A DNA stretch of 64,000 nucleotides from an uncultured Bacteroidota bacterium (GCA_903932685.1 CAIZGX010000012.1:1-64000), one strand, 5' to 3'. Numbered from the stretch's first letter, positions 27,095 to 35,759 are shown. Notes: generated by a model from the sequence alone, not told the origin. Made by a program: numbers and translations.

Positions 27095-28924
27095 TTATTT
27101 TGCTCTGTCTTGCAATTCAACCATCTTCAAATAGGCACTGTCTTTTTGCATCAGTTCTTCGTGTGTGCCAGTTTCAACAATACTACCCCCATCTAAAACA
27201 ATAATTTTTGATGCGTTTCGAATAGTTGAAAGTCGATGGGCAATAACCAACGATGTTCTGTTTTTCATGAGTTCGTCGAGAGCCAGTTGAACCGCTCTTT
27301 CGTTCTCTGAATCCAATGCCGAAGTAGCTTCGTCTAAGATGAGAAGTTTCGGGTCTTTCAGAATGGCTCGGGCAATTGCAATGCGCTGACGTTGTCCACC
27401 CGAAAGTTGAATTCCACGATCTCCCACAATGGTATCCCACCCATCTGTGAATTGTTCAATGAATTCCCACGCGTTAGCGCGAACAGCTGCAGACTTTATT
27501 TCGTCGTCATTGGCCGAGGGCTTTCCGTAGGCAATGTTCTCGCGTATACTTCCACCAAATAACAAGACTTCTTGCGGCACGTAAGCCATGCTCTTACGTA
27601 GGTCGTGTAATTTCCAATTTGAAAACGAAATTCCATCGTACAGTATATCTCCTTCAGTAGCGTCGTAAAAGCGAAGCAGTAGATTTGCGATGGTCGATTT
27701 TCCTGATCCGGAAGAACCGACGAGTGCAATCTGCTCTCCTTCTTTCACTTCAAAAGAAACATCTTTCAGCACGGCCATTTCTGCTCTGCTTGCGTAGTTG
27801 AACGAAACGTTTTTAAATTCAAAAGTTCCTTTGAATTGTTTTTCTACTGCCGTTTCTTCTTCTGGAATGTTCTCAGGATCCATGGCAAGGATTTCCATTA
27901 CCGAGTCTATAATTCCTAAGCTCCGTTGAAGAGAGCCCATTTGCGCTGCGAGCCCGCCTATCGATCCTGCAATTAATCCGGTAAGCATAATGAACTGCGG
28001 CAACACCTCAACAGGCAATTGTCCGGTTTGCTGCAAGTGTGCACCAACCCCAATAACAAGTCCCAATGTTCCGAACAAGAAAATAATAATGAATGTGCCA
28101 AACATGCCTCGCCATATAGCGCTCTTCATGGCGTTGGCGCGAACATCTAAAATGCGTTTGTAATATCTTGAAATTTCAAACGGCTCATTGCTGTAACTCT
28201 TCACACTGACTACACCGGTAAATGTTTCATTCAACACCACGCCAGATTCGGCAACTTTATCTTGCGTTTCCTTACTTAATTTTTTAATGTATCGTCCGAA
28301 AAACACCATGACAACAATGATCACCGGAAGTGTGCCTAGCATGACCAAAGTAAGGTAAGGCGAATACGAAACGAGCCAACCCACGCCGACGAATATGATA
28401 ACAGATTGACGAAGGAATTCTGCAAGTGTGGTTGTTAATGTTTCTTGAATAGCCGTAATATCTGAAGTAATTCGACTGCTTAAATCTCCAACTCGTCGTT
28501 CATTAAAAAACTGAATGGGCATACGAATGATGCGTGAATACGTGTCTTTGCGTAGGGCAAGCATTGCATTTTCCGAAACGTATGAAAATAGATAAACACG
28601 GAAGAAAGAGAATACGCCTTGTATAATTAACAAGCCAACCAAAGCTACCAGTGTTTTCGAAGTCATGCCTTCCCCTTCCCAATGGATAGCAGATAGAATC
28701 GATTGCGTAAGTGCTCCTCCAGGCAACGCCGCTTGAGCATTTGGAGTTAATAGGAATCCGAGTAATGCGGTAATAACAATAACCAATAACCCTGAAACAA
28801 CTAGCAGAAGCATTCCGATAAAAAAGGAGAATGCATAAGGACGTAAATAACGAAACAACCCCATGGCACTGGAGATTGTTGCTTTTGAAATTTTCTTTTT
28901 TGGAGGAGTCGCGCTTTCTTTCAC
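27095..28924 (-). CDS. MsbA-like ABC exporter (half transporter)
   Basis: 609-residue fused membrane-plus-ATPase protein that works as a homodimer in the inner membrane. Six membrane helices lie in about 30-340; the nucleotide-binding domain has Walker A GSSGSGKST near 408, Q-loop YVPQEVLLF, signature LSGGQRQR near 507, Walker B LLILDEATSALD, and H-loop AHR. Sequence type fits MsbA-like lipid A or drug exporters; substrate cannot be told. The start is GTG. It is transcribed on its own or with the acyltransferase 23 bases downstream, which would fit a lipid role. Confidence 0.87.
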   Translation of the reverse strand: MKESATPPKKKISKATISSAMGLFRYLRPYAFSFFIGMLLLVVSGLLVIVITALLGFLLTPNAQAALPGGALTQSILSAIHWEGEGMTSKTLVALVGLLIIQGVFSFFRVYLFSYVSENAMLALRKDTYSRIIRMPIQFFNERRVGDLSSRITSDITAIQETLTTTLAEFLRQSVIIFVGVGWLVSYSPYLTLVMLGTLPVIIVVMVFFGRYIKKLSKETQDKVAESGVVLNETFTGVVSVKSYSNEPFEISRYYKRILDVRANAMKSAIWRGMFGTFIIIFLFGTLGLVIGVGAHLQQTGQLPVEVLPQFIMLTGLIAGSIGGLAAQMGSLQRSLGIIDSVMEILAMDPENIPEEETAVEKQFKGTFEFKNVSFNYASRAEMAVLKDVSFEVKEGEQIALVGSSGSGKSTIANLLLRFYDATEGDILYDGISFSNWKLHDLRKSMAYVPQEVLLFGGSIRENIAYGKPSANDDEIKSAAVRANAWEFIEQFTDGWDTIVGDRGIQLSGGQRQRIAIARAILKDPKLLILDEATSALDSENERAVQLALDELMKNRTSLVIAHRLSTIRNASKIIVLDGGSIVETGTHEELMQKDSAYLKMVELQDRAK

Positions 28925-28939
28925 CTTAAAATCTTTCGG

Positions 28940-28947
28940 CGAATTTA
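28940..28947 (-). promoter_or_regulatory. possible variant -7 element for ABC exporter
   Basis: TAAATTCG on the minus strand, 15 bases before the GTG start of the exporter gene. Confidence 0.28.
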
Positions 28948-28962
28948 CTGCGCTTTCAATGT

Positions 28963-29493
28963 TTACAACACCGATTTTGTAACACGAGCTTTACTTATTT
29001 CTTTTCGAATGCGCTCTTGCATGGCATAGTTGTAATCGACATCCCAAATTATATTCTCTTTTCTGCGAAGAACTTTTGCCTTAGCAACAGGTACATCGTT
29101 GAGAAAACTGAAATCGCACGCCGAATTTTCCTTAAACATTGAAATATCTATGGTTAACATAAGTCGAACGGCTGTTTCCTCGCGCTTGATCGATTTAGTT
29201 TCTAGTGCAACAATCTTGGTCACATAGCCATCTTGAACATATTTTATCTCGTAATTTTCCTTAAAAGGAGCCTCCATTCTGTATTTGCCTCGGTGGGCTG
29301 ATTTTATTTCAGCAACCAACTTCTTATTCGACCATATCTGAATGGAAACCTTGTCTAACGGCTTTTCTGTGCTGTCTGCAAGAAACAATTCGGTCACTTT
29401 ACCTTGTAAAACAATTTTTGATTTACCAAACGTTTGGGCTTGAGTAACTTGACACAAACAGAAGAAAACTAAGAGTGAGAGTAAATTTTTCAT
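28963..29493 (-). CDS. exported protein of unknown function, CarboxypepD-like fold likely
   Basis: 176 residues with a clear signal peptide ending at TQAQ (about 19). The mature part starts with an Ig-like/regulatory segment (VLQGKVTELFLADSTEKPLDKVSIQIW..RGKYRMEAP) resembling the carboxypeptidase-regulatory beta sandwich found in many Bacteroidota envelope proteins, followed by a basic C-terminal third containing RRKENIIWDVDYNYAMQER. No family was recognised. It lies 38 bases upstream of the ABC exporter start in the same direction, and is probably periplasmic or outer-membrane associated. Confidence 0.62.
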   Translation of the reverse strand: MKNLLSLLVFFCLCQVTQAQTFGKSKIVLQGKVTELFLADSTEKPLDKVSIQIWSNKKLVAEIKSAHRGKYRMEAPFKENYEIKYVQDGYVTKIVALETKSIKREETAVRLMLTIDISMFKENSACDFSFLNDVPVAKAKVLRRKENIIWDVDYNYAMQERIRKEISKARVTKSVL

Positions 29494-29562
29494 ATGGCTT
29501 TAATACCCCAAAGAAAGAGAAAAAGTCTGAGTTAGGAAAAAAAACTTAATAAAAGATGTAGG

Positions 29563-29583
29563 TACATTTAATGTATGTACATA
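29563..29583. promoter_or_regulatory. overlapping palindromes, candidate MarR operator
   Basis: TACATT-T-AATGTA at 29563-29575 is a perfect inverted repeat, and TATGTACATA at 29574-29583 is a second perfect palindrome that runs into the -7 element of the marR-like gene. Two overlapping symmetric sites at the promoter of a MarR gene suggest autoregulation. Confidence 0.5.
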
Positions 29584-29589
29584 TATTTG
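29582..29589 (+). promoter_or_regulatory. -7 element, 4 bases before GTG of marR-like gene
   Basis: TATATTTG, then CAGA, then the GTG start at 29594. It implies a leaderless message and overlaps the candidate operator. Confidence 0.55.
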
Positions 29590-29593
29590 CAGA

Positions 29594-30055
29594 GTGAAAT
29601 CAATCGGAGAAGAGATACAACAATCAGAATTCAGCGATGTCTATCAAGAGTTAGGCATTAATATTCTCTTTACGGCTGCATGGTTCGGGGAGAGGAATAG
29701 GTTGGCTTTAAAGGATTACGATATTTCCTTGCCGCAATTCAACGTTCTACGGATTTTGCGTGGACAAAAAGGTCAGCCCATCTCTGTAGCAGGTTTGTGT
29801 GATCGAATGATTGACAAAAGCAGCAATGCTTCGCGCATAGTTGATAAGCTAGAAGCAAGAAAACTTGTTTCAAGAAGAGTTTGTGACAAAGACAGAAGGC
29901 AAGTGGATGTTGTAATTACGGATAAGGGAACCTCTATCTTGGAAGAATTAAATGAAAAGGTGCCCTCATTTAAAACAATTATGGCAAAACAATTGTCTAC
30001 TAAAGACGCCGAGGTGTTGAATTTCGCTCTCGATCAAATTAGAAATCAGAAATAA
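29594..30055 (+). CDS. MarR family transcriptional regulator
   Basis: 153 residues from a GTG codon. The winged helix lies at about 35-115: YDISLPQFNVLRIL helix, GLCDRMIDKSSNASRIVDKLEARKLVSR recognition region, and the wing DKDRRQVDVVITDKG, all characteristic of MarR. Flanking helices form the dimer interface. It is followed 22 bases later by a YceI gene, a pairing that recurs in Bacteroidota; the regulator probably controls its own operon through the palindromes at its start. Effector is unknown. Confidence 0.92.
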   Translation: MKSIGEEIQQSEFSDVYQELGINILFTAAWFGERNRLALKDYDISLPQFNVLRILRGQKGQPISVAGLCDRMIDKSSNASRIVDKLEARKLVSRRVCDKDRRQVDVVITDKGTSILEELNEKVPSFKTIMAKQLSTKDAEVLNFALDQIRNQK

Positions 30056-30077
30056 ATAAACAATAAAAATCAATCAA

Positions 30078-30689
30078 ATGAAAAAGGCAATTTTAGCATT
30101 AATCGTAGCAATCGCCTCAGCTGCGGGAGTTCAAGCACAATTAGCAGATGGAAAGTACATCTTAGACTTCAACAAGAGTTCAATTGTTTGGAGCGCAAAG
30201 AAAGTTACGGGTAGCGGACACACAGGAACGGTTCGTGTTTCAAGCGGTGTAATATATGTAAAAGGAAATGCAGGTATAACTGGAAAAGTGAAAATTGATA
30301 TGAACGCAATGGCTATTACAGACATTACAGATCCAGGAACAAACGCTAACTTCTTGAATCACCTGAAGAATGATGATTTCTTTAACACAGTTGCTTTTCC
30401 AGACGCCATGTTTGAAGTGACAAGTGTTCAAGTTGCTAAAGGAAACAACGGAACTACTCACAACGTGACTGGTAACATGACTATTAAAGGAATTACAAAA
30501 GCACTTTCATTCCCAGCGAAAATCACCGGTGGTGGAAATCAAGTTTTTGTTGAGGGTAGCGTGGCTGTTGATCGTTCTCAGTTCGACGTGAAGTACGGTT
30601 CTACTGCATTTTTTGATAACCTCGGAGACAAGGCAATCGACAACATCTTCACCTTAAACGTGAAGTTGGTAGGCGATTTGAAGAAATAA
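30078..30689 (+). CDS. YceI family periplasmic protein
   Basis: 203 residues with a signal peptide ending at VQAQ (about 20). The mature lipocalin-like barrel matches YceI: YILDFNKSSIVWSAKKVTGSGHTGTV near the start, then NHLKNDDFFNTVAFPDAMFEVTSV, NVTGNMTIKGITKALSFPA and VDRSQFDVKYGS. YceI barrels bind isoprenoid-like lipids in their cavity; the physiological role is unclear and sometimes stress related. It is the second gene of the marR-yceI unit and ends just before a strong hairpin. Confidence 0.93.
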   Translation: MKKAILALIVAIASAAGVQAQLADGKYILDFNKSSIVWSAKKVTGSGHTGTVRVSSGVIYVKGNAGITGKVKIDMNAMAITDITDPGTNANFLNHLKNDDFFNTVAFPDAMFEVTSVQVAKGNNGTTHNVTGNMTIKGITKALSFPAKITGGGNQVFVEGSVAVDRSQFDVKYGSTAFFDNLGDKAIDNIFTLNVKLVGDLKK

Positions 30690-30710
30690 GTTTAGATTAG
30701 TTTAGGTCAG

Positions 30711-30741
30711 AAAAGGTCGTCATTCAGTGACGGCCTTTTTT
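30711..30741 (+). terminator. intrinsic terminator after yceI
   Basis: AAAAGGTCGTCA at 30711-30722 pairs with TGACGGCCTTTT at 30728-30739 (12 bp with one T-G pair, 5-base loop), followed by T-rich sequence. Its 3' part overlaps the last codons of the convergent outer-membrane protein gene, so it may serve both directions. Confidence 0.8.
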
Positions 30742-31481
30742 GTTTTGTACTTGTCGTATAAAAAATACTTCAGGTCAATAGAGAAATAGCTTCCCGATAA
30801 ACTCAACCACAAACGCTCTGAACCGGAAGTAGTTTCCACCAAGCCTTGCGAGCCTGCTATTCTTCCAAATGGACGGTGGAAGGAAGCGCCGATGTAATAA
30901 TAGCCCTTCTTTTCGGTTCGATATTCAAATCCCAAATTGGATTGTGCGGCTAAAGCGCTCCATTTGATGCGGTATGTTTTTTGACTGAAATCGTAGTACG
31001 TCGAATCTACTTTTTCCGAGCTGAATGTCTCTGTTTCACTGGGGAAAAAGTCAATAGAAATTCCAGCGCTAGCATTCATGTACCAAGACTTTCCAAGCCT
31101 CACATAGATCAATGCTTGAATAGGGATTTCATAGGCAATGAATGTCATGTTTTGTTTCGAACTTACTTGAACACTGTCGTTTAAATCGAAACTAAGTGTA
31201 TAACTTCTTTTCACGAAATTTAAACCCGTTTCCAGATTCCAAAACTTTCCCAGTGGTTTGCGAATGATTGATCCAAAGCTTATTCCAACATTTGATTTTG
31301 CGCTGTATGAAAAATTAGGAAGACTTGCTGTTTCTATGTCGGTATTCAAATAAGCATTGGGAACTATGGGTCTCAGTTGAAATCCAAATAAAATTTCATT
31401 CGCATTGGTCTTTTGTCCGAATACATTTTCAGACAAAAACATCAAACAAAAAATGAAAACTATTTTTTTTCTGAATTCCAT
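30720..31481 (-). CDS. predicted outer-membrane beta-barrel protein
   Basis: 253 residues. A signal peptide (FCLMFLSENVFGQ, ending near 23) precedes a sequence of alternating strands with aromatic residues (ETGLNFVKRSYTLSF, WYMNASAGISIDFF, YYYIGASFHRPFGRI), typical of small porin-like or PorT-like outer-membrane proteins of Bacteroidota. No specific function is evident. Its start overlaps the end of the nitroreductase gene by 22 bases, and the last codons form part of the shared terminator hairpin. Confidence 0.66.
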   Translation of the reverse strand: MEFRKKIVFIFCLMFLSENVFGQKTNANEILFGFQLRPIVPNAYLNTDIETASLPNFSYSAKSNVGISFGSIIRKPLGKFWNLETGLNFVKRSYTLSFDLNDSVQVSSKQNMTFIAYEIPIQALIYVRLGKSWYMNASAGISIDFFPSETETFSSEKVDSTYYDFSQKTYRIKWSALAAQSNLGFEYRTEKKGYYYIGASFHRPFGRIAGSQGLVETTSGSERLWLSLSGSYFSIDLKYFLYDKYKTKKAVTE

Positions 31482-32029
31482 TCGGTAACGTATTCAAGTG
31501 GTTTGCGATGATTCGTCGGCCATTCGCCTTCAACATAACCTAAATATACGATGCCTAGGCAACGTTGTTGTGTTGGCAGATTTAATGTTTGATTGAATTT
31601 TTCCGTTCTAATGAATCCGGGAGTGGCCCAAAAACTTCCGATTCCGTAGGCGGTAGCGGTGAGCATAAGATTTTGTATTGCACAAGCCACGGCGTATTCT
31701 TCTTCATGCAGGGCAGCATTTTCAGAGGATTCCATGCAGACCACAACCACCGCTGAAGTGCGGTTCAATCGCGATGCAATTCGTTCTCTCTTTACAGGCT
31801 GATCTTCAGGCATAAGTAAAGGAATATTTTCGCGCAGAGTCTCCATTCCCTCTTCCAAATAAACATGAAAACGCCAAGGTTGCGTAAGCTTGTGATTTGG
31901 CGCCCACACTGCGTTCTGAAGCATTTTTTCAATTTGCTCTTTGTGCACTTTACGTGTAGTGTAATGCTCGGGTGTTACGGTTCTTCTACTTTGAATGAGT
32001 CCGGTTATTTCGCTTAGATTGAATTTCAT
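31460..32029 (-). CDS. nitroreductase family flavoprotein
   Basis: 189-residue FMN-dependent oxidoreductase. Family features: N-terminal SRRTVTP (FMN phosphate contact), WAPNHKLTQPWRFHVY near 42-57, and a C-terminal GIGSFWATPGF with the later CLGIVYLGY. Length and pattern resemble the small YdjA-like group, which work as homodimers. Natural substrate is unknown. It is divergent from an SDR gene; the downstream outer-membrane protein gene overlaps it. Confidence 0.87.
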   Translation of the reverse strand: MKFNLSEITGLIQSRRTVTPEHYTTRKVHKEQIEKMLQNAVWAPNHKLTQPWRFHVYLEEGMETLRENIPLLMPEDQPVKRERIASRLNRTSAVVVVCMESSENAALHEEEYAVACAIQNLMLTATAYGIGSFWATPGFIRTEKFNQTLNLPTQQRCLGIVYLGYVEGEWPTNHRKPLEYVTEWNSEKK

Positions 32030-32032
32030 GTC

Positions 32033-32061
32033 TTGTTATGAATCGTGTTCCGCTATTTTTG
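32033..32061 (+). promoter_or_regulatory. promoter of SDR-M28 peptidase unit
   Basis: TTG at 32033-32035, an 18-base spacer, then TATTTTTG at 32054-32061, fitting the TTG-N17-23-TAnnTTTG pattern. The ATG at 32075 follows 13 bases later. Confidence 0.55.
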
Positions 32062-32074
32062 TTCAAACTTAATC

Positions 32075-32836
32075 ATGAAAACAATACTCATAACAGGAGC
32101 AGGCAGCGGAATTGGTGCCGCAGCGGCACATTCTCTTGCAGAAGAAGGAAACAACCGTTTAATTTTAGTGGGAAGGAACATAGAAAAACTGAATGCAGTG
32201 TTAGTAGAATTGCCGCATTCAGAGAATCACTGCATGCTTGCCGCCGACGTGCGAAATGCTTCCGCATTTCGCGAAGGACTCAAAAATATTTTAGGCGATG
32301 GAAGTTTAGAATGCGTTTTCGCTAACGCAGGCATCGGCGGAGAAAACGCCTACGGCGTAGATGATCGTTGGGACGAAATTGTTTCAATCAATCTTACCGG
32401 AACATACGTCACCATCATGGAATGCCTGCCATACCTCAGAAAATCAACGGCCACCTACAAACACATTCTTCTTACAAGCTCAATCCTCGCGCGTTTCGGT
32501 GTGCCGAATCACAGCGCCTACATTGCTTCCAAAACAGCAGTACTCGGACTCACTCGCGCTTGGGCCGTTGAATGGGCACGTGAACAAATTTTAGTCAACG
32601 CCATTACACCCGGATGGGTAGAAACGCAAATGTCGAAAGACAGCATTCAACGTCATGCAGATCGAAATCAATCGACCTATGATGCTGCCTACCAAGAACA
32701 AATGAACTACGTACCCACCGGAAGAATGGCGCAACCCGAAGAGGTAGGAAATTTTGTTGCGTTTCTTTTTTCAGGAAAACAAAATTCAATAACCGGACAA
32801 GCACTCGACATTAACAACGGAGCATACATGCAATGA
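32075..32836 (+). CDS. short-chain dehydrogenase/reductase
   Basis: 253 residues from ATG 32075 (an in-frame ATG at 32045 lies before the -7 element and is rejected). Classical SDR motifs: TGAGSGIGAAAA at 7-18, NAGIGG near 86-91, catalytic Ser in LLTSSILA, and YIASK near 147-151. It ends with the usual LDINNGAYM. The next gene, an M28 peptidase, starts inside its stop region (4-base overlap). Substrate is unknown; the pattern is of the FabG-like, 3-oxoacyl or sugar-alcohol type. Confidence 0.85.
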   Translation: MKTILITGAGSGIGAAAAHSLAEEGNNRLILVGRNIEKLNAVLVELPHSENHCMLAADVRNASAFREGLKNILGDGSLECVFANAGIGGENAYGVDDRWDEIVSINLTGTYVTIMECLPYLRKSTATYKHILLTSSILARFGVPNHSAYIASKTAVLGLTRAWAVEWAREQILVNAITPGWVETQMSKDSIQRHADRNQSTYDAAYQEQMNYVPTGRMAQPEEVGNFVAFLFSGKQNSITGQALDINNGAYMQ

Positions 32837-34221
32837 AGAAGATTTCATTACTCACTTTAGCACTTGTTATTCTTGTTTCAAAGACTAACGCGCAATTCAC
32901 TAAGCAAGATTCTACTGTGGTGAAAGGCTTTTATTCAGAGGCACTTTCAACAGCGCAAGCCTACAACGACTTGTACTACTTGTGCAAGAAAATCGGACAC
33001 CGCATTGCGGGTTCAGAGGCTGCTGACAAGGCCATTCTATGGGGAGATTCAGTAATGAAATCAATTCCAGCAGATAATGTATTTCTCATGCCCGTAAAGG
33101 TTCCAAAATGGAAACGCGGTAAAAAAGAATACGCCGCCATTTACGTTGGTAAAAAGAAAACCGAAATTCCACTGCGCGCTTTGGGCGGTTCCGTAGGAAC
33201 AAACGGCACCTTAAAAGCAGAGGTGGTTGAAGTGAAAGACTTCGATGACCTGAAAGCGAAAGGCGATCAAGTAAAAGGAAAAATAGTATTCATTAATAAG
33301 GCCTTTGATCCTGCTATCATCAACACCGGTTCTGCCTACGGAAATACTTCACCTATTCGTACGAACGGTGCTTCTGAAGCCGCGAAATACGGAGCAGTCG
33401 GATGCATCATTCGTTCATTGACTTCGGCCGACGATAAGTTTCCGCATACGGGAGCCATGCGCTACAAAGACGATGTGACAAAGATTCCAGCGGCTGCATT
33501 GAGCAGCCTCGATGCACATTTCCTTCACGAAGCGCTTCAATCAAATAAAAAAGTGCTCTTCGAAATGCGCATGGAATGCGAGCGTTTCGACAGCGTCATG
33601 CAATCGAACGTAATCGGAGAAATAAAGGGAAGTGTTTATCCTGAAAAAATTATTGTCGTGGGTGGACACCTCGATTCTTGGGATGTGGGTGAAGGCGCAC
33701 ACGACGATGGAACCGGTATTGTGCAAAGCATGGAAGTGTTGCGCATTATGAAGGCAACAGGATACAAGCCAGCATGCACCATTCGCGCGGTGCTATACAT
33801 CAACGAAGAGTTCGGTAACGACGGTGGAGAGACCTATGCAAAAGTTGCGAAAGAAAAAGGATGGGAACACGTGGCTGCCATTGAAAGCGACGGAGGTGGG
33901 TTCACCCCGAAAGGCTTTAGTTGCGATGCGCAAGATGGTCAAGTTGAATGGGCGAAATCACTCATGCCGTTCTTTGAACCATACAACTTGTATTCCTTCA
34001 AAAGAGGATGGAGCGGAGTAGACATTGGTCCGTTGAAAAACGGAAGCACTATGCTCTTTGCGTTAATGGTAGACGGACAACGTTACTTCGATTTTCATCA
34101 CACAGACAACGACCGTTTCGAAAACGTAAACAAACGCGAATTGGAATTGGGCGCAGCGTCAATGGCTTCGCTTGTTTACTTCATTGATCAGAAAGTTCAG
34201 AAAGAAACAACGCAGAAATAA
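32833..34221 (+). CDS. secreted M28 family (carboxypeptidase Q-like) zinc peptidase
   Basis: 462 residues with a signal peptide ending at TNAQ (about 20). PA-type insert about 110-220 and a zinc peptidase domain with GGHLDSWDVGEGAHDDGTG near 276-294 (His and bridging Asp ligands), NEEFGNDGG near 325, ESDGGGF near 350 and a terminal HHTDND His ligand near 430. Layout is that of plasma glutamate carboxypeptidase/carboxypeptidase Q. It likely degrades peptides outside the cytoplasm. It is co-translated with the SDR gene and its stop abuts that of the convergent gene with no gap. Confidence 0.88.
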   Translation: MKKISLLTLALVILVSKTNAQFTKQDSTVVKGFYSEALSTAQAYNDLYYLCKKIGHRIAGSEAADKAILWGDSVMKSIPADNVFLMPVKVPKWKRGKKEYAAIYVGKKKTEIPLRALGGSVGTNGTLKAEVVEVKDFDDLKAKGDQVKGKIVFINKAFDPAIINTGSAYGNTSPIRTNGASEAAKYGAVGCIIRSLTSADDKFPHTGAMRYKDDVTKIPAAALSSLDAHFLHEALQSNKKVLFEMRMECERFDSVMQSNVIGEIKGSVYPEKIIVVGGHLDSWDVGEGAHDDGTGIVQSMEVLRIMKATGYKPACTIRAVLYINEEFGNDGGETYAKVAKEKGWEHVAAIESDGGGFTPKGFSCDAQDGQVEWAKSLMPFFEPYNLYSFKRGWSGVDIGPLKNGSTMLFALMVDGQRYFDFHHTDNDRFENVNKRELELGAASMASLVYFIDQKVQKETTQK

Positions 34222-34701
34222 TTATCTGCCGTACATGTCTTTGTGCCAAGTATTGGCAAATGGTTTCCATTTGGAAGATTCCCATTCGCCAAAAGAAGCC
34301 ACTGATGTATCAAGAACTAAGGTCTCATCGGTTAAACGATTTGCTTTTCGAAGCGCCCAAAAATGGGCTATGCTTTCCGTTTGAATCTCTTCATTCTCTT
34401 GGAACAATACTGTTAATCGATCGAATAGGTTTACGCCTAAGGCATCTCCTAGGCGAAGAATTTCTCTATTCAATTTATCTATGCTGCATCCGGAAGCGAG
34501 CATAATGTTTTCATCGGCAGCAACAACCAAAATTCGATTCATTTCAACCCAAGCTTTTCCAGCCATAGCTTTTCCATGATTGTTCCAACCTTGAAGAAAT
34601 TTCCCCATTTCAGATTCAATGAAAACACATTGTTCCGAAGATAGAATTTTGTTTGAGGTGAACACCCAAAGTCGCGCGTGAGAAGCAAGTTGATTTTCCA
34701 T
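34222..34701 (-). CDS. conserved protein of unknown function in exosortase operon
   Basis: 159 residues, no signal peptide or membrane segment. The pattern (LWVFTSNKILSSEQCVFIESEMGKFLQGWNNHGKAMAGKAWV, MLASGCSIDKLNREI, FAHFWALRKANRL-like middle) is that of a small conserved Bacteroidota family sometimes labelled ABC transporter ATPase in databases, a label I do not accept because there is no Walker A, signature or Walker B motif. It is the last gene of the leftward run from the PID-tail protein through xrtF, starting 2 bases after the previous stop, which ties it to that operon. Confidence 0.62.
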   Translation of the reverse strand: MENQLASHARLWVFTSNKILSSEQCVFIESEMGKFLQGWNNHGKAMAGKAWVEMNRILVVAADENIMLASGCSIDKLNREILRLGDALGVNLFDRLTVLFQENEEIQTESIAHFWALRKANRLTDETLVLDTSVASFGEWESSKWKPFANTWHKDMYGR

Positions 34702-34703
34702 AA

Positions 34704-35246
34704 TTAGAAAGATCGATTAAACAATTTTTTTGCAGGAATGAAAATGAGCACCAACACGGGAGACTGCACAATGCCCATGATTCCGCGAACTGCCGGATAT
34801 AAGGCTTCATTCTGATGGGTGATCTTCCCGAGAATGAACGCCAGCACAGCGAGAATTAGACAGACCCCTTCCACCAATAAAAACAATTGAATTTCTTTTT
34901 TATTGAATTGAAGAAAATACAGCGCGAGAATATTGAGCAAGGTGAATGAAGCTATGGAAACGAAGGTGATGACCCACTTCAATTTAGAAAGTTCCCCTTG
35001 GTTGAATGAGTAGAGTACCTCAATGGTTTCGTGGCTGTAATAATAATCGAAATTCGATTTGCTTTTTTCCGCAGTGAGCAAATCAATTTTTGTTTCAGCA
35101 TTCTGGTTGAAAAATCCGGGAATTTGTGCGCCCTTTTCAAGAATGAAATTCACGTTCACCTTGGCTTGCTCTTGGTAAAAGCCAAGAGCAATCATTGCGA
35201 TGGCTATCGCAACGAGTATGAATTTATTTTTCTTCGGGATTGCCAT
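34704..35246 (-). CDS. exosortase F-associated membrane protein
   Basis: 180 residues from ATG 35246; a longer frame to 35393 is open but that region is inside the exosortase gene. An N-terminal membrane anchor (about 9-25) is followed by an extracytoplasmic loop of about 60 residues rich in Asn/Gln/Tyr, then three membrane segments at about 88-110, 118-140 and 155-175. Small membrane partners of this size directly follow XrtF in flavobacteria and are thought to belong to the same system. The start overlaps xrtF by 23 bases, so production is coupled. Function is unknown. Confidence 0.7.
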   Translation of the reverse strand: MAIPKKNKFILVAIAIAMIALGFYQEQAKVNVNFILEKGAQIPGFFNQNAETKIDLLTAEKSKSNFDYYYSHETIEVLYSFNQGELSKLKWVITFVSIASFTLLNILALYFLQFNKKEIQLFLLVEGVCLILAVLAFILGKITHQNEALYPAVRGIMGIVQSPVLVLIFIPAKKLFNRSF

Positions 35247-35751
35247 GTGCAGGGACATACATCTTCGACCACCACCACCAGAAGGCAAATACAACGGCAT
35301 AAACCAAAGCGGTGAACGTGTAGTCGTGATTGAATGCGAGATAGTCTTCGTTCCAATAAACAATGAAAGCAAGCGCCATAATGCGCAGAACATTCATGAA
35401 CTGGATTACGAACAGGCCTAGCGGAATGAACCAGAGTCTATTTTTGTTGGTTCCCGGATAGGCCGACACGAATATGATGAACAGGGCCATGAGTATCATT
35501 CCATCGCATGGAGCGCCCACCGTCACGCCTGCTGTGCCGTCAATGGCAATGTGGTTGCGGTAAAGTCCATCATCGAAAACGCGTAAATCGAAATTCAAAA
35601 GTCTTAAAAATGATTCTGCTCCGCGAACCAAAAGGTCTACAAGCATTTCATCAATAGCCGTTGAAGGAAGTAAATACAACTCATAAAAAAAATACCATCC
35701 GAAATAAAGGATGGTACCAATGACAAAAAATCGAATGAGTGGATTTTTCAC
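35224..35751 (-). CDS. xrtF: exosortase, XrtF type
   Basis: 175-residue integral membrane transpeptidase-like enzyme, starting at GTG. Exosortases have a Cys-Arg-His catalytic set: here Cys82 in GAPCDGM, Arg123 in NVLRIMAL and His142 in FNHDYTF, each next to membrane segments (about 8-25, 85-97, 107-130, 145-162). The short form without long N-terminal membrane region matches the XrtF group of flavobacteria. Exosortases cut exported proteins at a C-terminal sorting signal and hand them to a surface carrier. Upstream is a candidate substrate with such a tail; the whole unit faces away from a Wzc-like kinase gene. Confidence 0.85.
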   Translation of the reverse strand: MKNPLIRFFVIGTILYFGWYFFYELYLLPSTAIDEMLVDLLVRGAESFLRLLNFDLRVFDDGLYRNHIAIDGTAGVTVGAPCDGMILMALFIIFVSAYPGTNKNRLWFIPLGLFVIQFMNVLRIMALAFIVYWNEDYLAFNHDYTFTALVYAVVFAFWWWWSKMYVPAHGNPEEK

Positions 35752-35759
35752 TGAATGGG

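Noticed and set aside
34222-34701. ABC transporter ATPase label for the 159-residue protein
   Set aside because: No Walker A, signature or Walker B motif is present; the label would be a misannotation.
35247-35393. Longer N-terminus for the XrtF-associated protein
   Set aside because: It would read through the exosortase gene in another frame and gives a non-hydrophobic low-quality sequence; the ATG at 35246 gives a proper membrane anchor.
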